DNA from: SHAN690 sp041391765
GTDB taxonomy: Bacteria; Bacteroidota; Bacteroidia; Flavobacteriales_G; Salibacteraceae
Direction of reading: 5' to 3'
NCBI GenBank assembly: GCA_041391765.1
Contig: JAWKNJ010000020.1
Coordinates: forward strand, 55,758-119,757
DNA length: 64,000 bases
The notes beneath the pieces are model-generated. The model saw nothing but the letters and a program-made list of their open reading frames with translations, was not told the DNA's origin and ran no database searches. This document shows, in pieces, positions 37,429 through 46,459 of the stretch (the stretch's first letter is position 1; each line of letters starts with the position of its first letter). The position numbers and the translations under genes were made by a program.

Positions 37429-39180
37429 TTATAAAAAGTCAAGATCAAGGTCTTTTTTGAGTTTGATCAAGGCTGGATTCTTTTTAGCTAAGTGTTCAAA
37501 TTTATCTTTTGTTCCGAACAATTTGGTTTCCGTGGTTTGTTCAGTGAATTCTGTGCTGAGCTGCAAGCTGCGATTTCCGGTCAGATTTCGAAGTGCTTCC
37601 AGCACGTCTGTACGGTGCAAACCGAATTCTTCTTCTTCCACACCATGCATTAAGTTCACGGTCAATGAATCACCCTTGTAAATTTCATCAAGGTTTTGCC
37701 GTTTCAAAATGGCGTGTAGCGCACTATGACCTTCCTCAAGGTGATTTTCGCAAACTTTGCCCCAAGCGTCCTCTAGGCTGATTATCTCACTTTTTGACTC
37801 CAGTATTTCTGAAACGCTTTTTGTGTTTGCGTCTGAAGTGTGGTCACTGTCAATGTTCAAGGAAATGGTCGTAGGCCGCCTTTTCTTTCTTTGACTGGAA
37901 TCCGAGTCGGATTGAATTGGCGCCACTTTCGGCTCCTCTACTTGCGTTGCCCGTGCCTTTGTTTCCTCTTTCGTAGGCTCAGTAATTAGGCTAGTTTCAG
38001 CTTGAGGTTGCGGTTTTATTCGAGGTTCAGCTTCCCGCTCCTTTATAATCGGCTTTTTGGGCTCGGTGATGTGAGTTTTTGGGGCTGAATCTAGCTGGGG
38101 ACTAGTGTTTTTTTTTTCAGCCTCTAATGAAGCAATCGAAAGAAGTGTCACTTCCAGCAGCAACCGCTGATTCATCGATGTCTTGATCCTAAACTCAGCT
38201 TGTTGTGACTCTTTGAGCGCGGCTAACAACCAGCTGGCATTCATCGACTGAGCTTGCTCTAGGTACTGCTTCTTCACCGAGTCACCTACTTCCAAAAGGG
38301 AAATGGTTTTTGGTTCCTGACAAACCAAAAGGTCGCGAAGGTGTGATCCTAGACCACTGATGAAGTGGTTGGCGTCAAAGCCCAATTTCAGGACTTCATC
38401 CAGCAACACTAAGGCGCTAGAGTAATCCGCTTTGCTAAGTTGATTCACCAGCTTGAAATAGTAGTCGTAGTCAAGAACATGAAGGTTTTTTAGAACGGCT
38501 TCGTAAGTCAGTTTTCTGTTGGTAAAACTGGCAAGCTGGTCAAAAATGGAAAGAGCATCCCGCAGTGCACCATCCGCTTTTTGGGCGATTACGTGTAACG
38601 CATCATCTTCAGCTTCGATCTTTTCTTGCGTAGCTATTGATCGAAGATGCTTCACGATTTCTTCCACCGTGATTCGGTTGAAGTCGTAAATCTGACATCG
38701 GCTCAGGATCGTTGGAATGATCTTATGCTTTTCAGTCGTTGCTAATATGAAAATGGCGTGCTTGGGTGGTTCTTCCAATGTCTTCAAAAATGCATTGAAG
38801 GCGCTTGATGAAAGCATGTGAACCTCGTCAATGATATAAACCTTGTAATCTCCAACTTGCGGTGGAATGCGAACCTGATCGTTTAGGTTTCGGATGTCTT
38901 CCACTTTGTTATTGGAGGCGGCATCCAATTCAAAAATGTTGAACGCAAAATCTTCATCCTGATGCTTGGCTGACTTGTTGATTTCCTTTGCGAAAATTCT
39001 CGCGCAGGTAGTTTTGCCCACACCTCGGGGTCCGCAGAATAAGTAAGCATGTGCTAGGTGACCTTGCTCAATTGAATTCTGCAGGGTTTCGGTAATCGCC
39101 TCCTGTCCAACCACCTCTGGCCAATTGGATGGGCGATACTTTCGAGCGCTAACAATGAATTCCGACCTGTTTTCTGCCAC
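37429..39180 (-). CDS. dnaX: DNA polymerase III subunit tau/gamma
   Basis: A 583-residue protein starting at a GTG. Walker A GPRGVGKTT, Walker B IIDEVHML, the SRC sensor (ILSRCQIYDFNRIT) and clamp-loader domains I-III fill residues ~1-350. The zinc-finger cysteines found in E. coli DnaX are absent: the loop is DEDFAFNIFELDAASNN, as I recall for flavobacteria. Residue 355 on is a Lys/Glu/Pro linker and a C-terminal domain for polymerase and helicase binding. Ten A in a row (38108-38117) encode Glu355-Lys-Lys. One extra A gives HIS-stop at once, and one fewer gives a stop five codons on (see findings). M16 is downstream; rpsF diverges upstream. Confidence 0.96.
   Translation of the reverse strand: MAENRSEFIVSARKYRPSNWPEVVGQEAITETLQNSIEQGHLAHAYLFCGPRGVGKTTCARIFAKEINKSAKHQDEDFAFNIFELDAASNNKVEDIRNLNDQVRIPPQVGDYKVYIIDEVHMLSSSAFNAFLKTLEEPPKHAIFILATTEKHKIIPTILSRCQIYDFNRITVEEIVKHLRSIATQEKIEAEDDALHVIAQKADGALRDALSIFDQLASFTNRKLTYEAVLKNLHVLDYDYYFKLVNQLSKADYSSALVLLDEVLKLGFDANHFISGLGSHLRDLLVCQEPKTISLLEVGDSVKKQYLEQAQSMNASWLLAALKESQQAEFRIKTSMNQRLLLEVTLLSIASLEAEKKNTSPQLDSAPKTHITEPKKPIIKEREAEPRIKPQPQAETSLITEPTKEETKARATQVEEPKVAPIQSDSDSSQRKKRRPTTISLNIDSDHTSDANTKSVSEILESKSEIISLEDAWGKVCENHLEEGHSALHAILKRQNLDEIYKGDSLTVNLMHGVEEEEFGLHRTDVLEALRNLTGNRSLQLSTEFTEQTTETKLFGTKDKFEHLAKKNPALIKLKKDLDLDFL
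38108..38117 (-). promoter_or_regulatory. A10 slippery run inside dnaX, predicted gamma-subunit slippage site
   Basis: On the minus strand G-A10-C lies at codons 355-358, at the border between the clamp-loader domains and the C-terminal linker. An 11-A product reads GAA AAA AAA AAA CAC TAG. A 9-A product stops after T-L-V-P-S. Thermus dnaX makes gamma by transcriptional slippage at nine A; that is established for Thermus, and inferred here. Confidence 0.55.
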
Positions 39181-39184
39181 GGGT

Positions 39185-39192
39185 CAAAAGTA
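39185..39192 (-). promoter_or_regulatory. Possible -7 box of dnaX
   Basis: TACTTTTG on the minus strand ends only 4 bp before the GTG start. If used, transcription would start about at the start codon (leaderless). The -33 element is not clear. Confidence 0.3.
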
Positions 39193-39287
39193 TGTTTCTG
39201 ATAATTGATTTGTTGCCCAGATTTTAACACTGGATATTCTTCCTTAAAAACAAGATGCGCAATGTCTTTTGGAGTAAGTATTTGAGC

Positions 39288-39317
39288 TTGTTTTGGTTCT
39301 TAATAATTCTATCTTTG
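39288..39317 (+). promoter_or_regulatory. Promoter of the rpsF-rpsR-rplI operon
   Basis: TTG (39288-39290), 19 bases, then TATCTTTG (39310-39317): a complete Bacteroidota housekeeping promoter. Transcription would start about 39324, giving a short leader before the ATG at 39350. Confidence 0.75.
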
Positions 39318-39349
39318 CACCCCATTTTTGGAAAAGTAAAAAGTAAAAC

Positions 39350-39709
39350 ATGAACAATAGGTACGAAACTGTTTTCATCCTAACTCCCGTTTTGTCTGAG
39401 GACCAGGCAAAGGAAACAGTGAAAAAATTTGTAGCTTACCTCAAGAAAAGTGGAGCTAAAATCCTCCACGAAGAGAATTGGGGTCTAAAGAAGCTGGCAT
39501 ATCCAATCCAGAAGAAGTCCACTGGATTCTACTACTTGGTCGAATTTGAAGCCGAAGGCACAATCGTCAAGCCATTGGAAACGGAATTTATCCGTGATGA
39601 AAGAGTGATGCGATTCTTGACTGTGAAAATGGATAAGGATCATGTCAATTTCGCAGAGAGCAGAAGAAATAAGTCTAACAAAAAGGCGGCTCCCGCTGAA
39701 GCAAACTAA
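39350..39709 (+). CDS. rpsF: 30S ribosomal protein S6
   Basis: A 119-residue protein. MNNRYETVFILTPVLSEDQ and NWGLKKLAYPIQKKSTGFYYL are characteristic of S6, which binds S15/S18 on the small subunit platform. A lysine/asparagine tail (RRNKSNKKAAPAEAN) ends it. It is the first gene of the S6-S18-L9 operon, with the usual priB/ssb gene absent between S6 and S18 as in other Bacteroidota. Confidence 0.97.
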   Translation: MNNRYETVFILTPVLSEDQAKETVKKFVAYLKKSGAKILHEENWGLKKLAYPIQKKSTGFYYLVEFEAEGTIVKPLETEFIRDERVMRFLTVKMDKDHVNFAESRRNKSNKKAAPAEAN

Positions 39710-39715
39710 AAGACA

Positions 39716-39979
39716 ATGGCAGCAGACGATATAAGATATCTGGCACCGATCCAGATCGAAACTCAAAAAGAGAAATTTTGCTGGTTTAAGAAAGCCGGTA
39801 TTAAATACGTGGATTACAAGGACGCAGACTTTTTGTTGCGTTTTGTAAACGAACAGGGAAAACTTCTTCCAAGAAGAATCACCGGAACATCAGTAAAGTA
39901 TCAGCGTAAAGTGTCAACTGCTGTTAAGCGAGCACGCCACTTAGCATTGATGCCATACGTAACCGATATGTTGAAATAA
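39716..39979 (+). CDS. rpsR: 30S ribosomal protein S18
   Basis: An 87-residue protein with the S18 core RFVNEQGKLLPRRITGT and RKVSTAVKRARHLALMPY. It contacts S6 in the 30S platform. It starts 6 bp after rpsF and is followed 15 bp later by rplI. Confidence 0.97.
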   Translation: MAADDIRYLAPIQIETQKEKFCWFKKAGIKYVDYKDADFLLRFVNEQGKLLPRRITGTSVKYQRKVSTAVKRARHLALMPYVTDMLK

Positions 39980-39994
39980 TAACTCCGGGAACAC

Positions 39995-40441
39995 ATGGAA
40001 GTAATTCTAAAGAAAGACATCGAAAAACTGGGTTACAAGGATGACTTGGTTTCTGTGAAAGAAGGATACGGACGCAATTTTTTGATTCCTCAAGGTTTTG
40101 CGGTATTGGCAACTGACTCAGCTCGCAAGATGCATGAGGAAACAGTTCGTCAGCGATCTCAGCGAATTGAGAAAGAGCGCGCAGGTGCTCGTAAGGCCGC
40201 AGACAAGATCATGGGAATGTCCGTGAAGATTGGTGCTAAGGTTGGTGAGTCTGGAAAAATCTTCGGTTCAGTTAACAACATCCAATTGGCTGAAGAAATC
40301 ACCAAATTGGGATATACGATTGATCGCAAGAGTGTGAAAATCAAGGAAGAGCCAATCAAAACTGTTGGTACTTACGAAGCGGAGGTTACTTTCCACCGCG
40401 ATGTTGTTGAAACTATTTCATTTGAAGTAGTTGGCGAATAA
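39995..40441 (+). CDS. rplI: 50S ribosomal protein L9
   Basis: A 148-residue protein with the L9 start MEVILKKDIEKLGYKDDLVS, the GYGRNFLIPQGFA loop, the long central helix, and the C-terminal rRNA-binding domain. Last gene of the S6 operon; a terminator hairpin follows within 30 bp. Confidence 0.97.
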   Translation: MEVILKKDIEKLGYKDDLVSVKEGYGRNFLIPQGFAVLATDSARKMHEETVRQRSQRIEKERAGARKAADKIMGMSVKIGAKVGESGKIFGSVNNIQLAEEITKLGYTIDRKSVKIKEEPIKTVGTYEAEVTFHRDVVETISFEVVGE

Positions 40442-40467
40442 TTGTCAAACACACATAATACATACAC

Positions 40468-40497
40468 AAAAGAGGGAGGCATGCGCTTCCCTTTTTT
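40468..40497 (+). terminator. Rho-independent terminator after rplI
   Basis: GGGAGGC-ATGC-GCTTCCC (one G-T wobble), preceded by an A tract and followed by TTTTTT. It ends the ribosomal operon ahead of aconitase. Confidence 0.75.
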
Positions 40498-40561
40498 GTT
40501 GGAATCCCATAGAGCTCTGAATACCGTTCATTAATATTGTCAACCCGAAAAAACAACGAAT

Positions 40562-42829
40562 ATGATTTTCGATCTTGATATGATAAAGGCCGTTTACGCG
40601 AAGTTTCCTGAGCGAATCGAGGCGGCAAGAAAAGTCTTAAACAAACCACTCACCCTGACAGAGAAGATTCTATATGCTCACCTGTGGGATGGCGCTGCAA
40701 CTGAGGAATTCGTGAGAGGCAAAAGCTATGTTGATTTTGCTCCCGATCGTGTGGCTATGCAGGATGCGACCGCTCAAATGGCTTTGCTTCAATTTATGCA
40801 GGCTGGAAAAACCAAGGCAGCGGTTCCATCTACTGTCCATGCAGATCACTTGATTCAAGCGCGCATTGGTGCTGATAAGGATTTACAGGAAGCATTGAAT
40901 AAGAACAACGAGGTCTTTAATTTCCTTTCCTCTGTTTCAAACAAGTACGGAATTGGTTTCTGGAAGCCCGGAGCTGGTATCATTCACCAGGTAGTTCTGG
41001 AGAACTATGCATTCCCTGGGGGAATGATGATCGGAACAGATAGCCACACAGTGAATGCCGGTGGATTGGGCATGGTAGCTATTGGAGTTGGTGGTGCGGA
41101 TGCTGTTGACGTAATGGCCGGAATGGCTTGGGAACTCAAGTTTCCAAAACTCATCGGTGTGAAGCTGACTGGAAAGTTGAATGGCTGGACGGCCCCTAAG
41201 GATGTTATTTTGAAGGTAGCCGGAATCCTGACCGTGAAGGGTGGAACAGGAGCGATTGTTGAGTACTTCGGGGAAGGTGCGAAGTCACTTTCTTGCACCG
41301 GCAAAGGAACTATCTGCAACATGGGGGCAGAGATTGGTGCTACCACTTCCACGTTCGGCTATGATGATAGCATGCGCAGATATTTGGCCGCTACAGGTCG
41401 TCAAGAAATCGTTGATCTAGCAGATCAAATCGCTGATCACTTGACGGGTGACGATGAGGTTTATGCTAATCCAGAGAAATACTTCGATCAATTGATCGAG
41501 ATCAATCTGGATGAGCTTCAACCACATTTGAATGGTCCGTTTACTCCGGATTTAGCCACTCCTGTTCCTCAAATGAAGGAACGTCTTTCAAAAGAAGATT
41601 GGCCGGTAGATGTTGAATGGGGATTAATAGGTTCATGTACGAACTCATCTTACGAGGATATTTCGCGCGCAGCTTCTATTGCCAAGCAGGCAGTTGACAA
41701 AGGATTGAAGCCTAAAGCCGAATTCGGAATTAACCCTGGTTCGGAGCAGGTTCGCTACACCATTGATCGTGATGGGTTCATAGACATTTTTGAACAATTG
41801 GGAGCTAGAGTGTTTACCAATGCTTGCGGACCATGCATTGGTCAGTGGGCAAGAGCGGGAGCAGAAGAACAAAAGAAAAATTCCATTGTACACTCATTCA
41901 ACAGAAACTTCTCCAAGCGAGCGGATGGAAACCCAAACACACACGCATTTGTGACTTCCCCTGAGATGGTGGCGGCTATCGCAATCAGCGGACGATTAGA
42001 TTTTAATCCAATGACCGATACGCTCACAAATGATAAGGGCGAACAGGTAAAACTGGATATGCCTACGGGGCATGAGCTTCCTCCAAAAGGATTTGAAGTG
42101 GATGATCCTGGATACCAAGCGCCTGCAGCAGATGGTAGCGGTATAGAAGTGGTGGTTAAGCCAGGTTCTGAGCGACTTCAGTTGCTCACACCATTTGCTC
42201 CATGGGACGGTAAAAACATAACTGGTGCAAAGCTTTTGATCAAGGCACTAGGTAAGTGTACGACTGACCACATTTCAATGGCGGGCCCTTGGCTGCGGTA
42301 CCGAGGTCATCTCGACAACATTTCCAATAACTGCTTGATTGGAGCGGTGAACGCTTTCGGTGAGAAGACCAACGCAGTTGTAAATCAATTAAACGGCCAG
42401 GTGGATGAAGTGCCAAACGTGGCTAGGGCTTACAAGGCAGCCGGAGTTCCTTCCATCGTGGTAGGTGATCATAACTATGGTGAAGGTTCTTCACGCGAAC
42501 ACGCAGCTATGGAGCCTCGTCATTTGGGTGTGAAGGCAGTGCTTGTGAAGTCTTTTGCTCGTATTCACGAAACTAACTTGAAGAAGCAAGGAATGTTGGC
42601 CTTGACCTTCGCCAATGAAGCCGATTACAACAAGGTAAGGGAAGATGATACGATCAACTTCCTTGACTTGGATCAGTTTGCTCCGGAAAAGCAGCTGCAC
42701 ATTGAATTGGTTCATAGTGACGGATCTAAGGATACCGTAGCGGTGAATCATACATACAATGCTGCTCAGATAGAATGGTACAAGGCAGGAAGCGCGTTGA
42801 ACTTGATTAAAAAACAACAAGGACGATAA
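40562..42829 (+). CDS. acn: Aconitate hydratase, mitochondrial type
   Basis: A 755-residue protein with the aconitase iron-sulfur cysteines in IGSCTNSSYED and NACGPCIGQW, and the MIGTDSHTVNAGGLGM motif. Size and N-terminus (IKAVYAKFPERIEAAR) match the mitochondrial-type aconitases rather than AcnB. It isomerises citrate and isocitrate in the TCA cycle. A strong hairpin 14 bp after its stop ends the message. hemE follows, so the two may be partly co-transcribed. Confidence 0.94.
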   Translation: MIFDLDMIKAVYAKFPERIEAARKVLNKPLTLTEKILYAHLWDGAATEEFVRGKSYVDFAPDRVAMQDATAQMALLQFMQAGKTKAAVPSTVHADHLIQARIGADKDLQEALNKNNEVFNFLSSVSNKYGIGFWKPGAGIIHQVVLENYAFPGGMMIGTDSHTVNAGGLGMVAIGVGGADAVDVMAGMAWELKFPKLIGVKLTGKLNGWTAPKDVILKVAGILTVKGGTGAIVEYFGEGAKSLSCTGKGTICNMGAEIGATTSTFGYDDSMRRYLAATGRQEIVDLADQIADHLTGDDEVYANPEKYFDQLIEINLDELQPHLNGPFTPDLATPVPQMKERLSKEDWPVDVEWGLIGSCTNSSYEDISRAASIAKQAVDKGLKPKAEFGINPGSEQVRYTIDRDGFIDIFEQLGARVFTNACGPCIGQWARAGAEEQKKNSIVHSFNRNFSKRADGNPNTHAFVTSPEMVAAIAISGRLDFNPMTDTLTNDKGEQVKLDMPTGHELPPKGFEVDDPGYQAPAADGSGIEVVVKPGSERLQLLTPFAPWDGKNITGAKLLIKALGKCTTDHISMAGPWLRYRGHLDNISNNCLIGAVNAFGEKTNAVVNQLNGQVDEVPNVARAYKAAGVPSIVVGDHNYGEGSSREHAAMEPRHLGVKAVLVKSFARIHETNLKKQGMLALTFANEADYNKVREDDTINFLDLDQFAPEKQLHIELVHSDGSKDTVAVNHTYNAAQIEWYKAGSALNLIKKQQGR

Positions 42830-42842
42830 TCTTAAATATCAT

Positions 42843-42879
42843 TGGCGGTTACCTATTTTGGTGACCGCCACTTTTATTT
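42843..42879 (+). terminator. Terminator/attenuator hairpin between acn and hemE
   Basis: TGGCGGTTACC-TATTTT-GGTGACCGCCA (one U-G wobble), then CTTTTATTT. The T tract ends just before the hemE GTG at 42883, so it doubles as a barrier to expression of hemE from acn transcripts. Confidence 0.75.
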
Positions 42880-42882
42880 CCC

Positions 42883-43938
42883 GTGCATAACGACTTAATC
42901 ATTAGAGCCGCGAAAGGCGAAAAAACTGAACGACCACCCGTTTGGGTGATGCGTCAAGCTGGTCGGATTTTGCCTGAATACAAGGAGATTCGTAATAGCC
43001 TCAGCGGATTCAAAGAGTTGGTGGAAACACCCGATTTGGCTGCCGAGGTTACCATACAGCCGGTTGATATTTTGGGTGTAGACGCAGCCATTATATTTTC
43101 GGATATTCTGGTCGTCCCGGAGGCAATGGGTCTTCCGTACGAAATGCAGGAAGGCCGAGGACCTTGGTTTCCGAACATAGTAAAATCAAATACCGACATT
43201 CATAAGCTCAACGTTGCGCAAGGTGATGAACTGAAATACGTCTATGACGCTATTTCTGAAACAAAGAAGCGACTGGATGGACGTGTTCCGGTTATTGGGT
43301 TTGCGGGTGCTCCCTTCACCATTTTCTGCTACATGATTGAAGGCAAAGGAAGCAAGACCTTTTCCGAAGCGAGAAAGTGGTTGCATGCTAATCCAAAAGC
43401 AGCGCATATGCTGCTCTCAAAGATTACGGAATCAACCATCAATTACCTGAAATTGCAAGTAGAAGCAGGTGTTTCGCTTTATCAGGTGTTTGATTCTTGG
43501 GCCGGGGTTTTGGATCGTGAGCTATACAAGGAGTTTTGCATGCCTTATTTGAATCGCATTGCGGACGAGGTGAACAATGTGCCAAGAACCATTTTTGCAA
43601 AAGGCGCATTCTTTGCGTTGCCTGAACTGATGTCATCAAGTTTCAATACCATTGGTCTCGATTGGACGATTGATCCAAAAGAAACACGAGCTTTGAACCC
43701 AGATAAAGTTTTGCAAGGAAATTTAGACCCAACGATTTTATACGCTGAGGATGAATACGTTGTTCAAAAAACTAAGGAGATGTTAACATCATTTGAGGGT
43801 GGTGCTCACATCGCTAATTTGGGCCACGGTGTTTATCCCGATACGGATTGGCGAAAAGTCAAATTATTCATTGACACAATTAAAATTTCAGTCACCCAAA
43901 ATAAAAGTGTAGGTGATTCTATAGCACAAACCAGCTAG
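42883..43938 (+). CDS. hemE: Uroporphyrinogen decarboxylase
   Basis: A 351-residue protein starting at a GTG (VHNDLIIRAAKGE). The RPPVWVMRQAGRILPEY signature is at ~20, with GFAGAPFTIFCYMIEG and GHGVYPDTDW further on, all conserved in HemE. It removes four carboxyls from uroporphyrinogen III to give coproporphyrinogen III in haem synthesis. Its start sits directly after the acn terminator hairpin, with no obvious own promoter. The OmpA-family gene follows after 4 bp. Confidence 0.95.
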   Translation: MHNDLIIRAAKGEKTERPPVWVMRQAGRILPEYKEIRNSLSGFKELVETPDLAAEVTIQPVDILGVDAAIIFSDILVVPEAMGLPYEMQEGRGPWFPNIVKSNTDIHKLNVAQGDELKYVYDAISETKKRLDGRVPVIGFAGAPFTIFCYMIEGKGSKTFSEARKWLHANPKAAHMLLSKITESTINYLKLQVEAGVSLYQVFDSWAGVLDRELYKEFCMPYLNRIADEVNNVPRTIFAKGAFFALPELMSSSFNTIGLDWTIDPKETRALNPDKVLQGNLDPTILYAEDEYVVQKTKEMLTSFEGGAHIANLGHGVYPDTDWRKVKLFIDTIKISVTQNKSVGDSIAQTS

Positions 43939-43942
43939 TATT

Positions 43943-45082
43943 ATGAAGAACAGAGTGATTACAGGAATTTCCCTATTGATTTCAGCCATCGCATTTGCAC
44001 AAGGAAACATGGTTCCAAATGGAAGTTTTGAAACTGTGGACAAGAAGATTAAAGAGGGTGGTAGTATTGACTTAGCAACAGGTTGGACTTCCCCGACAGA
44101 AGCCAAGGCTGATTTGTTTTCTCCATCGGCTAAAATCGGAGACTATCAGACTCCAAAAAACATCTACGGAGATGGAACCCCGCTTGATGGTTCCAATTAT
44201 GCAGGCATCATCACCTACAGCTATAAGGACGAGGCACCACGACAGTATTTGCAAGCGCAGCTGTCAGAAAAGATGGTTGAAGAAAAGGTGTACTGTGTTA
44301 AGATGAATGTCATGCTGGGGCTTATGGCCAAGTATTCATCCAACAACTTGGGAATTCATATTAGCAAAGAACCTTTGACTGCTGAACAGCTTGCGAAAGG
44401 TGATGTTGTACCTCAAATCATTCATTCTCAAAATCGAATTTTTGATGAGCAGTTTGATTGGGAGGCGATATGTCAGACGTACATCGCGGATGGTGACGAG
44501 CAGTATATAACTATTGGAAACTTTGCCACAACCGATGCCACTCAGAATGAAAAGGTGCGTAAGCCGAAAGGATTTACCGGAGTGCAGGCTCGAGGGGCAT
44601 ACTACTACATTGATGATGTGAGCGTGATGAACATGGCAGGTGTGGACGAGTGTAGCTGCGAATTGGACGAAGGCGGCAATGCCTTGAATGTTGTTTATTC
44701 TGTTGAAACGAGCACTGAAGCTCAGGTTGATGTGACTCAGGAAATTGAGATGACACGCATCTATTTTGATGAACAAAGCGCACTCATTAGCGAATTATCT
44801 CAAGTAGACATCGAAAAAATCGCAACTCACATGAAGGCTCATCCGAAGTACAAAGTGAAAATCACCGGGCATACGGATCCTGTGGAAGAAGCGAAATCAA
44901 AAGGAAATGTTTCTTTAGAGAGAGCTAATGCAGTGAGAGATGCCTTGATCGCAGCGGGTGCCGCAGAGGGCAAGTTGCTTGTCGTTGGGGTTCAGGATTT
45001 TGAACCTATTACGAAGGATGCAACTCCGGCAGGACAAGCTCAGAATCGCAGGGTGATGTTTACTGTTATCAGCAAGGAGTAG
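43943..45082 (+). CDS. OmpA-family protein with N-terminal carbohydrate-binding-like domain
   Basis: A 379-residue protein. Signal peptide (ITGISLLISAIAFAQG), a jelly-roll-like N-terminal domain (~20-235, starting MVPNGSFETVD), then the OmpA peptidoglycan-binding domain (~270-375: IYFDEQSALISELSQ ... ITGHTDPVEEAKSKGN ... LERANAVRDALIAAGA ... NRRVMFTV). The TDP variant of the TDxxG motif is visible. It should anchor the outer membrane to peptidoglycan. It follows hemE by 4 bp and ends in its own terminator. Confidence 0.85.
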   Translation: MKNRVITGISLLISAIAFAQGNMVPNGSFETVDKKIKEGGSIDLATGWTSPTEAKADLFSPSAKIGDYQTPKNIYGDGTPLDGSNYAGIITYSYKDEAPRQYLQAQLSEKMVEEKVYCVKMNVMLGLMAKYSSNNLGIHISKEPLTAEQLAKGDVVPQIIHSQNRIFDEQFDWEAICQTYIADGDEQYITIGNFATTDATQNEKVRKPKGFTGVQARGAYYYIDDVSVMNMAGVDECSCELDEGGNALNVVYSVETSTEAQVDVTQEIEMTRIYFDEQSALISELSQVDIEKIATHMKAHPKYKVKITGHTDPVEEAKSKGNVSLERANAVRDALIAAGAAEGKLLVVGVQDFEPITKDATPAGQAQNRRVMFTVISKE

Positions 45083-45101
45083 CTGCATCTTCAAAACTTT
45101 T

Positions 45102-45134
45102 AAAGCCTCGATGAAGTCATCATCGGGGCTTTTC
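45102..45134 (+). terminator. Rho-independent terminator after the OmpA-family gene
   Basis: AAAGCCTCGATGA ... TCATCGGGGCTTTT forms a stem of about 13 bp with one mismatch and a 5-base loop, followed by a T tract. Confidence 0.75.
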
Positions 45135-45148
45135 TATTTTCGTTCGGC

Positions 45149-46456
45149 ATGATCGAGAAAAATAATCCCAAGACCATCAAAGCATGGGCGATGTATGATT
45201 GGGCAAACTCGGTTTATCCGCTGGTTATTACCACCGCAATTTTTCCGATTTTTTATAGCTCAGCTGCTATTCATGAGAGTCGGTTGGTTGACGGACAATC
45301 CGTAGACTATGTTCGATTTTTCGGGGTGGAGTTCATCAATACAGAACTGTATAGTTATGTGCTGTCGCTTTCCTTTTTAATTGTTTCATTCATTTCGCCT
45401 CTGTTATCCGGGATTGCGGATTACACTGGAAGCAAGAAGAAGTTTCTCAAGTTCTTCTGTTATTTGGGCTCAGCCGGTTGTGCGGCACTGGCCTTTTTTA
45501 GTAAAGACTATTTAGAGGTTTCGATGCTTTTTATTTTGATTGCGAGTATCGGATACTGGGGCAGTCTTGTGTTCTACAATGCTTTTTTACCGGAAATCGC
45601 GGATACCCATTTGCATGACAGAGTGAGTGCTCAGGGGTTTGCTTACGGCTACATTGGAAGCTCTATTTTGTTAGTAGCCAATCTGGCGGTCATACTAACC
45701 CTGGGAAATGAATATGTGACCTATTGTTTCATAAGTGTCGCTCTATGGTGGGTCGGCTTTGCTCAACTCACTTACAAGCGGTTACCCGACAATCCGTACA
45801 ACAGAAAACCCTCCAGCGAATACATCTGGAAGGGATACGAAGAGTTGAAACAAGTGTGGAAGGAACTGGGAGACTTAACGAACATAAAACGATTCTTACG
45901 TTCCTTTTTTGTTTACAGCATGGGAGTGCAAACGGTCATGGTCATGGCAGTCCTGTTTGCTAAGAAGGAAATCGATTGGCAAGGTCAGGGTGACACTGGG
46001 TTAATCGTGAGTGTGCTGATCATTCAATTCATTGCGGTCTTTGGGGCATACATGTTCGCCAGACTTTCATCAAAAATTGGTAATGTTCCGGTTCTGCTCA
46101 TATCACTGCTTATTTGGATCGGTGTTTGCCTTGCCGCGTATTTCATTTCTACTCCCTTTGAATTTTATATGTTGGCGGTTCTGGTAGGATTGGTCATGGG
46201 AGGAATTCAAGCACTCTCGCGTTCAACATATTCCAAGATGTTGCCTGAAACTATCGACCATGCCTCTTATTTCAGTTTTTATGACGTTGTGGAGAAGCTA
46301 GGTTTCGTAATTGGAGCATTTCTATTCGGTTTAATTGAAGGAGTAACATCCAGCATGAGGTATTCAGCATTGGCTCTTCTGAGTTTCTTTGTCATTGGAT
46401 TCTTGCTGCTGTTGATGGTGAAAAAAGAGGACAGCATAAGTCCACAAAAAGCTTAA
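45149..46456 (+). CDS. MFS transporter, UMF1 / Atg22-like
   Basis: A 435-residue protein with ~12 transmembrane segments. The N-terminal KAWAMYDWANSVYPLVITT signature is that of UMF1-family MFS permeases (related to yeast Atg22). The family is thought to export amino acids or small metabolites; substrate unknown. It ends 3 bp before the lhgO gene and may be co-transcribed. Confidence 0.9.
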   Translation: MIEKNNPKTIKAWAMYDWANSVYPLVITTAIFPIFYSSAAIHESRLVDGQSVDYVRFFGVEFINTELYSYVLSLSFLIVSFISPLLSGIADYTGSKKKFLKFFCYLGSAGCAALAFFSKDYLEVSMLFILIASIGYWGSLVFYNAFLPEIADTHLHDRVSAQGFAYGYIGSSILLVANLAVILTLGNEYVTYCFISVALWWVGFAQLTYKRLPDNPYNRKPSSEYIWKGYEELKQVWKELGDLTNIKRFLRSFFVYSMGVQTVMVMAVLFAKKEIDWQGQGDTGLIVSVLIIQFIAVFGAYMFARLSSKIGNVPVLLISLLIWIGVCLAAYFISTPFEFYMLAVLVGLVMGGIQALSRSTYSKMLPETIDHASYFSFYDVVEKLGFVIGAFLFGLIEGVTSSMRYSALALLSFFVIGFLLLLMVKKEDSISPQKA

Positions 46457-46459
46457 TGG

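Noticed and set aside
42843..42879. Riboswitch before hemE
   Set aside because: Only a simple hairpin and T tract are seen, with no conserved aptamer elements.
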